From assembly GCA_014383215.1 (NCBI GenBank), contig JACNIG010000208.1, forward strand, positions 1-38,374: a stretch of 38,374 nucleotides of DNA, written 5' to 3'. This document shows, one piece after another, positions 9,134-16,851 of the stretch. Positions within the stretch are counted from its first letter, which is position 1. Each line of letters starts with the position of its first letter. Made by a program: the position numbers and the translations under genes. The notes beneath the pieces are model-generated. The model was not told where the DNA came from and ran no database searches. It saw nothing but the letters and a program-made list of their open reading frames with translations. This stretch comes from Candidatus Desulfatibia vada. Its GTDB lineage: Bacteria; Desulfobacterota; Desulfobacteria; Desulfobacterales; UBA11574.

Positions 9134-9307
9134 CTAGCACCTAATCCATTCAATTAACCTTTCCCTATAGTATACTGAAAAATTTCCATATAAATCAATT
9201 TCTTTATAACTGTCAATAGTTAATGACTCAAGTTTCGCACCCTCTTTTGTTACTGAATAAAAGATATGATTGGTCTTTGCAAACAAATGATGACTGCCTA
9301 AAGTGAT
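9134..9307 (-). pseudogene. 3' remnant of an unidentified gene
   Basis: An open stretch of 57 codons read on minus gives protein-like text such as HHLFAKTNHIFYSVTKEG, then a run ending REIRLIEWIRC-like (RERLIEWIRC) and TAG. There is no ATG; only a TTG at 9286 could start it. The upstream end runs into the AAAGTG repeat element, which brings an in-frame stop. A good terminator follows. It reads as a gene whose 5' part was lost at the element. I do not recognise the family. A TTGACA-17-TTATAT promoter-like pair (9188-9216) lies inside. Confidence 0.4.
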
Positions 9308-9495
9308 CTAAAGTGCCTAAAGTTAAGGTATTCTATCAATTTTTATTATAATTGACCTCGCCAGAGGCGAGTTCCATAACCCTGGCCCAGACCGATCACC
9401 GGTACTATTTGCTGAAGACGTCAGGCCTGTAATGGTACGTTGGCTATCTCTGGAAATTACCAAGTCGCGCCAGGGCGGGCTTTAGCTCACTTTAG
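9296..9495. repeat. MITE-like AAAGTGCCT element, copy 1 (divergent)
   Basis: Contains TAAAGTGATCTAAAGTGCC at the left, the shared core complementary to TTGATAGAATACCTTAACTT, a CATAACCCTGGCCCAGA segment also seen in copy 2, and TTTAGCTCACTTTAG at the right. The right end overlaps the last codons and the stop of the uracil-DNA glycosylase gene. The 9035-9486 spacer otherwise holds the remnant and terminator listed separately. Confidence 0.7.
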
Positions 9496-10206
9496 CGCTT
9501 GCATTAATTTCTTCATATCCTCCCACACATCTCTTTTTTTAGCGGGATTGCGCAACAGGTAAGCCGGGTGATAGGTGGGCAACAACCTGATCCCCATATA
9601 TTGATGAAACGACCCTCTGAGTTTTGAGATAGGTTTTTGGGTTTCAAGAAGTGTCTGAGCGGCAAAAGTCCCTAATGCGCATATCAAATCAGGCTTGATG
9701 GCCGCAATCTGGCGTTCTAAAAATGGTGCGCAGGCCTTGATCTCGTCCGGTCTGGGATTTCTGTTTTCCGGTGGACGGCACTTGATTATATTACAGATAT
9801 ACACCTGCTCGCGAGTATAATTAATGGCATGGATTATCTTGGTAAGCAGCTGCCCTGCAGCGCCTACAAACGGCTCTCCCCTTTGATCCTCCTCATAGCC
9901 CGGCCCTTCACCTACAAATACGAGTTTTGCGTGGGGATCACCTGAACCAAAGACAATATTTTTGCGGCCGCCGGAAAGCCGGCAGCGTCTGCAATCGCCA
10001 AGGTCATTGCGAATTACCTTCAGTGTCTCGGGAGCAGAGGTTATTTTACGTCCCCAGGTTTTGATTGTTTTCAGGCTGGTTTCAGAGCAGTCAAAACCCC
10101 GGCACCCAATTGCGGCCAGACGGCGCAGTCTGTTTTCAATCTCTGCGACTGTGGCGGCAAAATCTTCGATGCGGGCGTTATTACGATTTTGGGAGCGTAG
10201 CGGCAT
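9487..10206 (-). CDS. family 4 uracil-DNA glycosylase
   Basis: Removes uracil from DNA in base-excision repair. It belongs to the iron-sulfur family 4 group: C72 and C75 (CRRC), C143 and C159 are in the right places for the four [4Fe-4S] ligands. The active-site motif is GEGPGYEEDQRGEPFVG (99-115), with TYHPAYLLR at 211-219. A 60-residue N-terminal extension precedes the domain, and total length is 239 aa. There is no strong Shine-Dalgarno before the ATG. The last two codons and stop (CTA AAG TGA) are part of an AAAGTG repeat unit, so the C terminus has been reshaped by the element. Confidence 0.93.
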   Translation of the reverse strand: MPLRSQNRNNARIEDFAATVAEIENRLRRLAAIGCRGFDCSETSLKTIKTWGRKITSAPETLKVIRNDLGDCRRCRLSGGRKNIVFGSGDPHAKLVFVGEGPGYEEDQRGEPFVGAAGQLLTKIIHAINYTREQVYICNIIKCRPPENRNPRPDEIKACAPFLERQIAAIKPDLICALGTFAAQTLLETQKPISKLRGSFHQYMGIRLLPTYHPAYLLRNPAKKRDVWEDMKKLMQALK

Positions 10207-10270
10207 GGGATTGTTTGTAATCTTTTTAAGTTTCAGGTTTTAAGTAACTTCTAAATAACTTCTGGAGAAA

Positions 10271-10486
10271 GAGGGTTTCAGGGTTTTTCAAAAAAGGTGA
10301 TATCTTGATCGTTTGCCATGGCATATCACGGTGGCCAAATATTTATGATTGCTGCGGAAGCGTTTTACAACTTCTCGAAAAATTAAACAAATCATAAATA
10401 TTTGGTCACCCTTAGATAGCGTAGTTGATATCGCCTTTTTTGAAAAATTCTGAAACCCGGCAATTTGCTAAACCCTGACCTATTGA
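10271..10486. repeat. nested inverted-repeat element abutting coaBC stop
   Basis: The outer arms are GGGTTTCAGGGTTTTTCAAA...GGTGATATC (10274-10304) and its inverted counterpart GATATCGCCTTTTTTGAAAA (10430-10457). The inner arms are GGTGGCCAAATATTTATGAT and its inverse ATCATAAATATTTGGTCACC (about 10330-10412). The right end, read on minus as CAATAGGTCAGGGTTTAG, contains the coaBC stop TAG. The same end motif (CAATAGGTTAGGGTTCAG) and the GCGTAGTTGATA motif recur at 19479-19695, so the element is dispersed. It fills the 273-bp udg-coaBC spacer. Confidence 0.75.
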
Positions 10487-11691
10487 TAATTTACGGTTTT
10501 AAGTTTTAATATTCGATCGAGCAGTATATGAGCAACCTCTTCTTTATCCATTACAGCAAGCGGCTCTTTTGTTCCGTCTTTAAAAAAAAGCGTCATCTCA
10601 TTTGTATCTGAACCGAAACCCGCAGAGGGGTGGCCCACAAGGTTGCCGGCGATCATGTCAAGATTTTTATCAACAAGCTTCTTTTGCGCATATTTTTCAA
10701 GGTTTTCAGTTTCAGCCGCAAAGCCAACCAAGATTTGATCTTCTTTCCTTCTGCCGAGTTCTTTCAGGATATCCTGATTTTTTTCCAGAGCCAAAAGCTC
10801 TTGATCGTTTTCCTTTTTGATCTTCTGGTTAGCCTGGTCTTTGGGTCTGAAATCGGAGACTGCCGCTGCTTTTATTATAATATTAGAATGGTCGAAATGC
10901 TCAAAAACTTTTACACCCATTTCCCGGGCAGTTTGAACACGAATAACGGTCACATTGTTAGGATCGGGCAGATCGGTTGGGCCCGTAATCAGGACGACAC
11001 GGCCACCTCGATGTTCCGCCGCCCTGGCAACGGCATAGCCCATCTTGCCTGAAGAGGGATTGCTGATAAAACGCACAGGATCGATCGGCTCCCGAGTGGG
11101 ACCGGCGGTTACCAACACACTTTTACCTTCCAGATCCTTAGGAGTAAGACAGTGCATAAGTCTGTCCATAATATCTACCGGTTCGGGAAGACGGCCGGGA
11201 CCGGTAATACCGCAAGCCAGTTTTCCGGTTTCCGGCTCGATAACAAAATATCCGTCAGTTTTGAGTTGAGCAATATTTCTCTGAACCGCTTTGTTTGCAA
11301 ACATATGCGTGTTCATGGAAGGACAAAGTACAACCGGGCATGTCACCGCCATTATAAAGGTGCTGAGGGCATCATCAGCCACCCCGCCGGCAAGCTTGCC
11401 GATAATATTGGCTGTTGCCGGGGCAATCACAACGGCATCGGCTTGTTCGGCCCACTCAATATGTTTGATGGAAGCATCTGCGCCTTTTTCAAAAAGGCTG
11501 GTACACACCCCTTGACCGCACAAAGCTTCAAAAGTCAAAGGTCCCACAAATTCCCGGGCATTTTGAGTCATTATGACCCTGACATTTGCACCCTGCTTGA
11601 TAAGCAGCCTTAACAGTTCGACGCTTTTGTATGCAGCAATCCCCCCGCACACGCCCAAAACGATATTTTTTTTATTAATGCCGGTTCTCAT
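10480..11691 (-). CDS. coaBC: bifunctional phosphopantothenoylcysteine decarboxylase/synthetase
   Basis: Makes 4'-phosphopantetheine for coenzyme A. CoaB ligates cysteine to phosphopantothenate and CoaC decarboxylates the product. The N-terminal CoaC flavoprotein part has [12 protein letters not shown] (16-27), His77, [13 protein letters not shown] (91-103, usually PASANT), the PSMN motif (124-127) and the catalytic Cys160 in [11 protein letters not shown]. The C-terminal CoaB domain starts near residue 190 with [16 protein letters not shown] and [10 protein letters not shown], and has [10 protein letters not shown]. Length is 403 aa. It starts two bases after the lipoprotein stop, so coupling is likely. 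Its stop codon lies inside a dispersed repeat. Confidence 0.97.
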   Translation of the reverse strand: MRTGINKKNIVLGVCGGIAAYKSVELLRLLIKQGANVRVIMTQNAREFVGPLTFEALCGQGVCTSLFEKGADASIKHIEWAEQADAVVIAPATANIIGKLAGGVADDALSTFIMAVTCPVVLCPSMNTHMFANKAVQRNIAQLKTDGYFVIEPETGKLACGITGPGRLPEPVDIMDRLMHCLTPKDLEGKSVLVTAGPTREPIDPVRFISNPSSGKMGYAVARAAEHRGGRVVLITGPTDLPDPNNVTVIRVQTAREMGVKVFEHFDHSNIIIKAAAVSDFRPKDQANQKIKKENDQELLALEKNQDILKELGRRKEDQILVGFAAETENLEKYAQKKLVDKNLDMIAGNLVGHPSAGFGSDTNEMTLFFKDGTKEPLAVMDKEEVAHILLDRILKLKTVNYQ

Positions 11692-11693
11692 AA

Positions 11694-12185
11694 TTATTTT
11701 AATAACCCGGATTCGGGCTCATTAACTGTGGGCGCAACCCCTATTTCAACATATGTGTTATAGTCTTTTTCGTTAATGCTGATCACGCACCACCTGTTTT
11801 CCTTCTGAAACAGAATGATGGTACTTGTCCGGGGGGACTTGAACAAACTGATTTCCCTCCAGTTATCCTTGGCCATGTTGTTTTGGAAAAAAGCGATCAG
11901 CGAATTTCTTTCAATATCCCCTTTTAAGGCCAGAATGCCGGTTAAAAAACCCGGAGACTGGACGATATAAGATGATTTCTTGTCCACCTTCAACTCTTTT
12001 GGAATAAGCACATCTCCGAAATCATAATATAAAGGGGAGGATTCTTTATCTTTTTTTACTGCAAGCTCTTGGGTGGAACTGCTTGTACTTGATTTAAGAG
12101 TGGAACATCCGCTTACGATGAAAAAAAAGAGCGTTATCATCCCGATAGCCATCAAAACCGTCTGCCTGGACCTTACCTTTATCAT
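11694..12185 (-). CDS. putative lipoprotein of unknown function
   Basis: A 163-aa protein if started at the ATG at 12185, which has an excellent AAGGAGG six bases upstream; the longer ORF to 12263 lacks such support. The N terminus is basic (MIKVRSRQ), followed by a hydrophobic stretch TLFFFIVSGC whose SGC looks like a lipobox, so a lipid-anchored envelope protein is likely. The mature part (YYDFGDVLIPKELKVDKKSS...NNMAKDNWREIS) is a single small soluble domain that I do not assign to a named family. It is coupled to coaBC by a two-base gap, which probably reflects shared transcription rather than function. Confidence 0.8.
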   Translation of the reverse strand: MIKVRSRQTVLMAIGMITLFFFIVSGCSTLKSSTSSSTQELAVKKDKESSPLYYDFGDVLIPKELKVDKKSSYIVQSPGFLTGILALKGDIERNSLIAFFQNNMAKDNWREISLFKSPRTSTIILFQKENRWCVISINEKDYNTYVEIGVAPTVNEPESGLLK

Positions 12186-12264
12186 GATTTCCTCCTTGCC
12201 AGTATCTGTAAGCATTTGTGTTCTTAAAAGTCCCTTCCTATGTATACCTTTATTACAAAACAAG

Positions 12265-13389
12265 TCAAATAGCTAAATACCATTCGTACGTCCGCTTAAT
12301 GCCTTCTGCCAGAGATATAGACGATTTCCAGCCCAACTGTTCGAGTTTTGAAATATCAAGCAGTTTACGCGGAGTCCCATCCGGTCGTGAACCGTCCCAT
12401 ACAATATCGCCCTGATAGCCGACGATTTCAGCAATCAGTCCGGCCAGATCGCGGATGGTAATATCCGTTCCGCAGCCAATATTAATTAACGGCAAACTGT
12501 TCTCGGCAAACAGTGAATCAAAAACCTCATTTTCGCGGTTCATCAAAAAGATGCAGGCATCAGCCATATCATCAACATGCACAAATTCCCTGCGGGGGCT
12601 GCCGCTGCCCCAGAGATTTACCGCCGGCTGTGACTTTACGCCTATATCAGGCAGCTTATAATCATGCCCAAAAGACTTGCAAATAGCAACCAGACACGCC
12701 ATAAAATCATCCGGAATATCGCCGAAGCGGGATTGGTCTTTATTAATGCCCGCCCAGTCTCCCCGGACAGCCAGTTTCGCCAGATGAAATTTGCGGATCA
12801 TGGCTGGAAGTACATGGGAATTCTCCAAATCGTAATTGTCGTTGGGTCCATAAAGATTATTCGGCATAACCGCATAATAGCGAGTTCCATGCTGTCGGTT
12901 AAATGATTCACAGAGTTTGACTCCCGCAATCTTGGCAACGGCATAGGGCTCGTTGGTCGGCTCAAGCTTGCCGGTTAGAAGATATTCCTCTTTCATCGGC
13001 TGTGTGGCATGCTTGGGATATATGCAGCTGCTGCCCAAAAACAGAAGCCGTCTCACCCCGCTTTTGAATGCCTGGTAAAGTACGTTGGACGTGATCATTA
13101 AGTTCTGGTATATGAAATCCGCCGGATAGGTGTTATTGGCGTGGATTCCACCGACTTTAGCCGCAGCCAGGACGACATAATCGATTTTTTGATTCTGAAA
13201 AAAATTCCGTGCCGCCTGTTGATCTATCAGATCCAGCTCTTGATGGGTTCGGGTGACAATGTTGTCGTATCCTTCCTTTTTCAGCCTGGAAACAATGGCG
13301 GAGCCTACCATACCGCGGTGTCCGGCAACGTAGATATGAGCACGGGTATTCGATGCCGCATATGAAATTTTGTTCTGAGTTGCTGTCAT
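12265..13389 (-). CDS. fcl: GDP-L-fucose synthase
   Basis: An NADP-dependent epimerase/reductase that turns GDP-4-keto-6-deoxymannose into GDP-L-fucose for surface polysaccharide. The Rossmann motif is [10 protein letters not shown] (23-32). The SDR-extended catalytic set is [13 protein letters not shown] (Ser), then [10 protein letters not shown] (Tyr-x-x-x-Lys). The C-terminal substrate site includes [20 protein letters not shown]. Length is 374 aa, longer than the common 310-330, because of a basic N-terminal extension and an insert around [16 protein letters not shown]. No gmd partner is in the window, so the gene is isolated from its pathway here. Confidence 0.93.
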   Translation of the reverse strand: MTATQNKISYAASNTRAHIYVAGHRGMVGSAIVSRLKKEGYDNIVTRTHQELDLIDQQAARNFFQNQKIDYVVLAAAKVGGIHANNTYPADFIYQNLMITSNVLYQAFKSGVRRLLFLGSSCIYPKHATQPMKEEYLLTGKLEPTNEPYAVAKIAGVKLCESFNRQHGTRYYAVMPNNLYGPNDNYDLENSHVLPAMIRKFHLAKLAVRGDWAGINKDQSRFGDIPDDFMACLVAICKSFGHDYKLPDIGVKSQPAVNLWGSGSPRREFVHVDDMADACIFLMNRENEVFDSLFAENSLPLINIGCGTDITIRDLAGLIAEIVGYQGDIVWDGSRPDGTPRKLLDISKLEQLGWKSSISLAEGIKRTYEWYLAI

Positions 13390-13470
13390 TTAACTTTCTT
13401 TCACCCTAACCCGGATAAGCCGGCCTCCGGCTCGTAGAACCTACGCCTCGGAGAGAAATAAATAAGATTC

Positions 13471-13551
13471 TCTCGCAAAGGCGCAAAGACGCCAAGATTC
13501 TTAATAAATTTATCTTTGTTTTCCTTTGCGAGCTTTGCGCCTTTGCGTGAA
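13471..13551. repeat. CGCAAAGG octamer palindrome, fcl-TPR spacer
   Basis: The left arm TCTCGCAAAGGCGCAAAGAC and right arm (reverse complement CGCAAAGGCGCAAAGCTCGC) are inverted copies with an 8-nt period, separated by an AT-rich loop of about 35 bp. They lie in the 214-bp spacer between the fcl start and the TPR gene end. The rest of the spacer (13390-13465) holds GC-rich inverted text (CCGGCCTCCGG) and no gene. Confidence 0.75.
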
Positions 13552-13603
13552 ATAATGTACTGCTCAATAATTGATTTTTGCCATAAAATGTAAAAAATTA
13601 CCC

Positions 13604-13885
13604 TTAAGGGACTAATCGTTTAAATGAAGTTTTAAGCTTTTTGAGTTGCTGCAGACGGCTGTGCCTGAGCAATAGGTCAAGCCATATGCTTAACAAATCG
13701 CCCAACCTCTCGGGATCTTTTTCTAAACGTTTTTTATCAATTTCAGAAATAGCATCAATCAGATCTTGCCGCCCGGGCTCTTTTTCCAAAAGATATTGAT
13801 AGATTTCAACCGCCTTTTCTAATTTGCCCTGGTCAGCATAGACCTTTGCCATTGTTTTGGTATAAAAAACATCCTCCTTGTTCAA
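13604..13885 (-). CDS. small tetratricopeptide-repeat protein
   Basis: A 93-aa protein with one clear TPR-like helix pair: FYTKTMAKVYADQGKLEKAVEIYQYLLEKEPGRQDL (about residues 7-42). A second, charged helical half follows (LLSIWLDLLLRHSRLQQLKKLKTSF). Such proteins mediate protein contacts; no enzymatic role is suggested. The start is TTG, overlapping the FtsB-like gene stop as TTGA, with GGAAAGG upstream. An ATG (TMAKVYADQG) 12 codons in is an alternative start. It is the last gene of the murJ-ftsB-TPR group. Confidence 0.75.
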   Translation of the reverse strand: MNKEDVFYTKTMAKVYADQGKLEKAVEIYQYLLEKEPGRQDLIDAISEIDKKRLEKDPERLGDLLSIWLDLLLRHSRLQQLKKLKTSFKRLVP

Positions 13886-14181
13886 TTTTCGCCTTTCCGC
13901 TGATCTTTAAGCTTAAAGATCAGCTCATCTTTTCCGACAACCCCCAGTTCCTTCCTCGCAACACTTTCAAGATACTTGGGGTCGCTCTTTAAACGTACAA
14001 TTTCACGATACAAGTCCAGGTTTTGTTTGGCAAGTTCTGCATTTTGTTTCGACAGGTTGTCTCTTTCTATTTTAAGCAGATGAAGGTCGGCAAGACCATT
14101 TTCACCGAAAATTATGAAAAGAAGCAGTGAAAATATCGCCAGGATTATGCATGCAAGCAGAACGCTTTTTTTTGTATTCAC
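13882..14181 (-). CDS. FtsB/DivIC-like septum formation initiator protein
   Basis: A 99-aa single-pass membrane protein from the GTG at 14181, ten bases after murJ; the longer ORF would overlap murJ and reads frame-shifted murJ sequence. The TM segment is VLLACIILAIFSLLLFIIF (about 6-24). It is followed by a coiled coil (LLKIERDNLSKQNAELAKQNLDLYREI) and then DPKYLESVARKELGVVGKDELIF, the typical end of the FtsB/DivIC family. Members link late divisome components FtsL and FtsQ. Its place directly after the lipid II flippase gene fits a cell-wall/division role. Confidence 0.85.
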   Translation of the reverse strand: MNTKKSVLLACIILAIFSLLLFIIFGENGLADLHLLKIERDNLSKQNAELAKQNLDLYREIVRLKSDPKYLESVARKELGVVGKDELIFKLKDQRKGEN

Positions 14182-14191
14182 TCTCCGTATC

Positions 14192-15796
14192 CTAAGTGTT
14201 TCCGCTAACTGCGGCTTTGCGGTGAAACAAAAATGCCAATATCTTTTCCAGTTCCGGGCTTTTGAATAAAAACGCAAAAAAACCGTATAGCACAATACCG
14301 GTGAAAATACTTCCCATGAGTCCGAAAAACAGGCCGGCTAACGTCGCACCCTCTGAAGGAATTATAAAAAGGGCTACAGCCCAGACCACTGCACCCATCA
14401 CCAGTGAACAAATTGTTGTCTTAAAGATTGACGCCGTAATGCCCCTTGAGCCCAGCACACCGAGCTTTTTCCTTAAGGCCCAGGTGAGAAGGCCGAAATT
14501 AAGCATGGAAGCCAGCGCAGTAGAAAGCGCAAGTCCGCCGTGGGCCAGCCATTGCATTAGGATAACGCTGAAAACAATTTTAGCAATAACGGATATAATA
14601 GCCATCCGAACAGGTGTTTTGGTGTCTTGAAGAGCATAAAATGCATTAACGACTATTCGAACAGCTGAGAAAGCCCATAGACCGGTAGCATAATACAAAA
14701 GTGCGTAGGCAGTCAAACGGGTGGTTTCAGCATCAAAGACCCCCCTTTTAAACAGCAGGGCAACAATAGGCTGCCTTAAAATAATCAGGCCGACCATTGA
14801 AGGAATAATGATAAAAAAGACGAGTTTTATGGCATAGGCAAAGGTGTCCCTGAAAGCAGGCAGGTCCTTTTCGGCTGCCTGTCTGGAAAGACTTGGCAGA
14901 ACCGCGGTTGCGGTGGCTATTGCAAATATGCCCAGGGGAAACTGAACTATACGGTCAGCATAATAAAGATATGAAATGCTCCCTTTTGCTAATAACGATG
15001 CCAGAATGGTATCGACCAGAATACTGATCTGATATACAGCAGCCCCAAAAATAACAGGAATCATCAGTATGCCAATTTTTTTAAGCCCGGGATGATAAAA
15101 TTTTGCTTTCTGCCAGAAATAAAAACCTTTTTTGATAAGAAACGGTATCTGGAGCGCAAGCTGCAAAAAACCGCCAATGAGTACTCCGATAGCCAGTCCT
15201 GTCACCGGATCAGCCATATGTGGTGAAATTATAAACACCGAACCTATGATGGCTATATTTAAAAGAACAGGGGCAAGGGCCGGTGCGGCAAAATGACCGA
15301 GAACATTCAGGATGCTCATGGAGAGTGCCACAAGACTGATGAGTAAAATATACGGGAACATTATGCGGGTCAGGGTGACCGTAAGTAAAAACTGTTCAGG
15401 TGAATCTGAAAATCCCGGAGCAATTACGCGAATGATCAGAGGAGCTATCAGGATTCCGACAACTGCAATAATCGCCAACAGGACCGATAGAAGTCTAATG
15501 GCGGACCTGGCCATTTTAAAAGCTTCTTCCCTGCCCTGATTAGCAAGATATTCAGTAAAGACAGGAATAAACGCGATACTAAGGGAACCCTCCGCAAAAA
15601 GCCTTCTTAATAGGTTGGGAATCCTGAAAGCCACAAAAAAAGCATCTGAAATGAGCCCGGCGCCAAAGAACCAGGCAAGGACAATGTCTCTTATCAAGCC
15701 AAAGATACGGCTTAACAAGGTTGCTGAACCAACAACCCCCGCAGCTTTTGTCACCCTTTCATTTTCAGTAGCCGATTGGTAAGATGATGGGCTCAT
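14192..15796 (-). CDS. murJ: lipid II flippase MurJ (MviN)
   Basis: A polytopic inner-membrane protein of the MOP superfamily that moves lipid II across the membrane for peptidoglycan synthesis. The family N terminus is clear: SRIFGLIRDIVLAWFFGAG followed by SDAFFVAFRIPNLLRRLFAEG, with conserved arginines. About 13-14 hydrophobic segments follow, including VYQISILVDTILAS and LPSLSRQAAEKD. Length is 534 aa. The ATG at 15796 lacks a strong Shine-Dalgarno. The gene is divergent from rpsT, with a 117-bp shared upstream region. Confidence 0.95.
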   Translation of the reverse strand: MSPSSYQSATENERVTKAAGVVGSATLLSRIFGLIRDIVLAWFFGAGLISDAFFVAFRIPNLLRRLFAEGSLSIAFIPVFTEYLANQGREEAFKMARSAIRLLSVLLAIIAVVGILIAPLIIRVIAPGFSDSPEQFLLTVTLTRIMFPYILLISLVALSMSILNVLGHFAAPALAPVLLNIAIIGSVFIISPHMADPVTGLAIGVLIGGFLQLALQIPFLIKKGFYFWQKAKFYHPGLKKIGILMIPVIFGAAVYQISILVDTILASLLAKGSISYLYYADRIVQFPLGIFAIATATAVLPSLSRQAAEKDLPAFRDTFAYAIKLVFFIIIPSMVGLIILRQPIVALLFKRGVFDAETTRLTAYALLYYATGLWAFSAVRIVVNAFYALQDTKTPVRMAIISVIAKIVFSVILMQWLAHGGLALSTALASMLNFGLLTWALRKKLGVLGSRGITASIFKTTICSLVMGAVVWAVALFIIPSEGATLAGLFFGLMGSIFTGIVLYGFFAFLFKSPELEKILAFLFHRKAAVSGNT

Positions 15797-15839
15797 GGAA
15801 TGTTTTTTTCAGTATCCGTATTTAAATCGATTAAAAAAC

Positions 15840-15866
15840 TTGACATGTGGTTATTGATTATATAAT
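15840..15866 (+). promoter_or_regulatory. sigma-70-type promoter for rpsT
   Basis: A perfect TTGACA (15840-15845) and perfect TATAAT (15861-15866) lie 48 bp before the rpsT start. The spacer is 15 bp, shorter than the ideal 17; shifting the -10 to TAATTT gives 17. A 5' leader of about 40 nt would result. Confidence 0.65.
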
Positions 15867-15913
15867 TTTAGCGGTTAAATTTACTAAAATCAATTTGAAA
15901 GGGGAAAACAAAC

Positions 15914-16180
15914 TTGGCGAATCATAAATCTGCTATCAAACGTGCCGGCCAAAATGAAATTCAGCGTATGCGCAACAAGTCCGTGAAGACCAGAATAAAA
16001 AATATTGTTAAAAATGTGAGGTTGGCTGTCAGCGAAAAGTCAAGCGAGGCAGCTTTAAAAAAACTTGATTATGCAAAATCTATTATTGACAAGGCCGCCA
16101 AAAAGGGTGCGATCCATACAAAAACTGCATCTCGCAAAATTTCCCGCCTAACCAAGCTTGTTAACACTATCTCAACTTAA
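15914..16180 (+). CDS. rpsT: 30S ribosomal protein S20
   Basis: A basic 88-aa protein of the small ribosomal subunit that binds 16S rRNA. It begins MANHKSAIKRAGQNEIQRMRN and contains KKLDYAKSIIDKAAKKGAIHTKTASRKISRL, both diagnostic of S20. The start codon is TTG, as in Escherichia coli rpsT, where the rare start is known to take part in autogenous translational control; whether that applies here is inference. AAAGGGG lies upstream. It is transcribed alone from its own promoter, divergent from murJ and convergent with lptE. Confidence 0.98.
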   Translation: MANHKSAIKRAGQNEIQRMRNKSVKTRIKNIVKNVRLAVSEKSSEAALKKLDYAKSIIDKAAKKGAIHTKTASRKISRLTKLVNTIST

Positions 16181-16249
16181 CCAGCCGGCGCAAGGCGCCT
16201 AACTTGTTGCGCTTTGCGTTCAGGGCTCGGCTTCCTGCAGGTAAATCAT

Positions 16250-16768
16250 TTAAAAATCTTCCGTCAACCGATTATAAATTGTTTCCGCAAGCCTTTTTGA
16301 AGCCTTTGAGATGGCGTCTAGCCTGTTTTGTTCGGTACCCTGCTTATCATCCTCGACAACGTAGGCTTCGCTTTGCGCAACACCATTGGCAGACCATATT
16401 ATTATGCCGCTGGTGTTTGTTAATTTCAAATCGAGCGTAACCGTCACCCTTCTTTCAGTTGAGGCGCCCACATCCCTGCGGGAAATTGCTCCGGTCTGGG
16501 TGGAAACAATGACCCCGCTGAGGTCAGCTTCGGCTTTGTCTTTGCGAACTAAAACTACCCCTTTGCTCCTGGTGACCTCATAGATAAGATCGTTTGTAAC
16601 AGTATTCTCCAGACCGGTCACAACGGTCCGGTTTTCAAAGGTGGTGATACTCATCGTCTTGATGCCGGCCGGGAAACCGCCACTCCCGGTAAACCGGTAG
16701 CCGCAGGCTGAAAAAAATACCCACAAAACCAGGATAATCCAAAGCGCTTTTCTTTTAATTTGCAACAT
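16250..16768 (-). CDS. lptE: LPS-assembly lipoprotein LptE
   Basis: The outer-membrane lipoprotein that plugs the LptD barrel for lipopolysaccharide insertion. The signal peptide MLQIKRKALWIILVLWVFFSAC ends at lipobox Cys22, followed by GYRFTGSG, the usual LptE start. The LptE fold text includes IKTMSITTFENRTVVTGLENTVTNDLIYE and RRDVGASTERRVTVTLDLKL. Length of 172 aa is normal. GAGG lies 10 bases before the ATG. It follows leuS, as in many Gram-negative genomes (leuS-lptE). Assignment rests on this context plus pattern. Confidence 0.9.
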   Translation of the reverse strand: MLQIKRKALWIILVLWVFFSACGYRFTGSGGFPAGIKTMSITTFENRTVVTGLENTVTNDLIYEVTRSKGVVLVRKDKAEADLSGVIVSTQTGAISRRDVGASTERRVTVTLDLKLTNTSGIIIWSANGVAQSEAYVVEDDKQGTEQNRLDAISKASKRLAETIYNRLTEDF

Positions 16769-16785
16769 GAATACGATACCTCAGA

Positions 16786-16851
16786 ATAAAATCGTACTAC
16801 GATTTTATCTTTTATTTGAATTCCCCGCTGCATGCAGCGGGGAATTCAAAT
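16786..16851. repeat. two perfect palindromes between leuS and lptE
   Basis: ATAAAATCGTA-C-TACGATTTTAT (16786-16808) has 11-bp arms. TTTGAATTCCCCGCTGCATG and its mirror (16814-16851) form a 38-nt perfect palindrome with 19-bp arms and no loop, starting one base after the leuS stop codon. Neither is followed by a T-run, so they look like dispersed REP-like elements rather than standard terminators. Relatives of the first are at 25997-26019 and about 35434-35452. Confidence 0.8.

Noticed and set aside
14182-14295. Longer N terminus of the FtsB-like protein
   Set aside because: It would overlap murJ by about 100 bases and encodes out-of-frame murJ sequence; the GTG at 14181 gives the standard short-N-terminus architecture.
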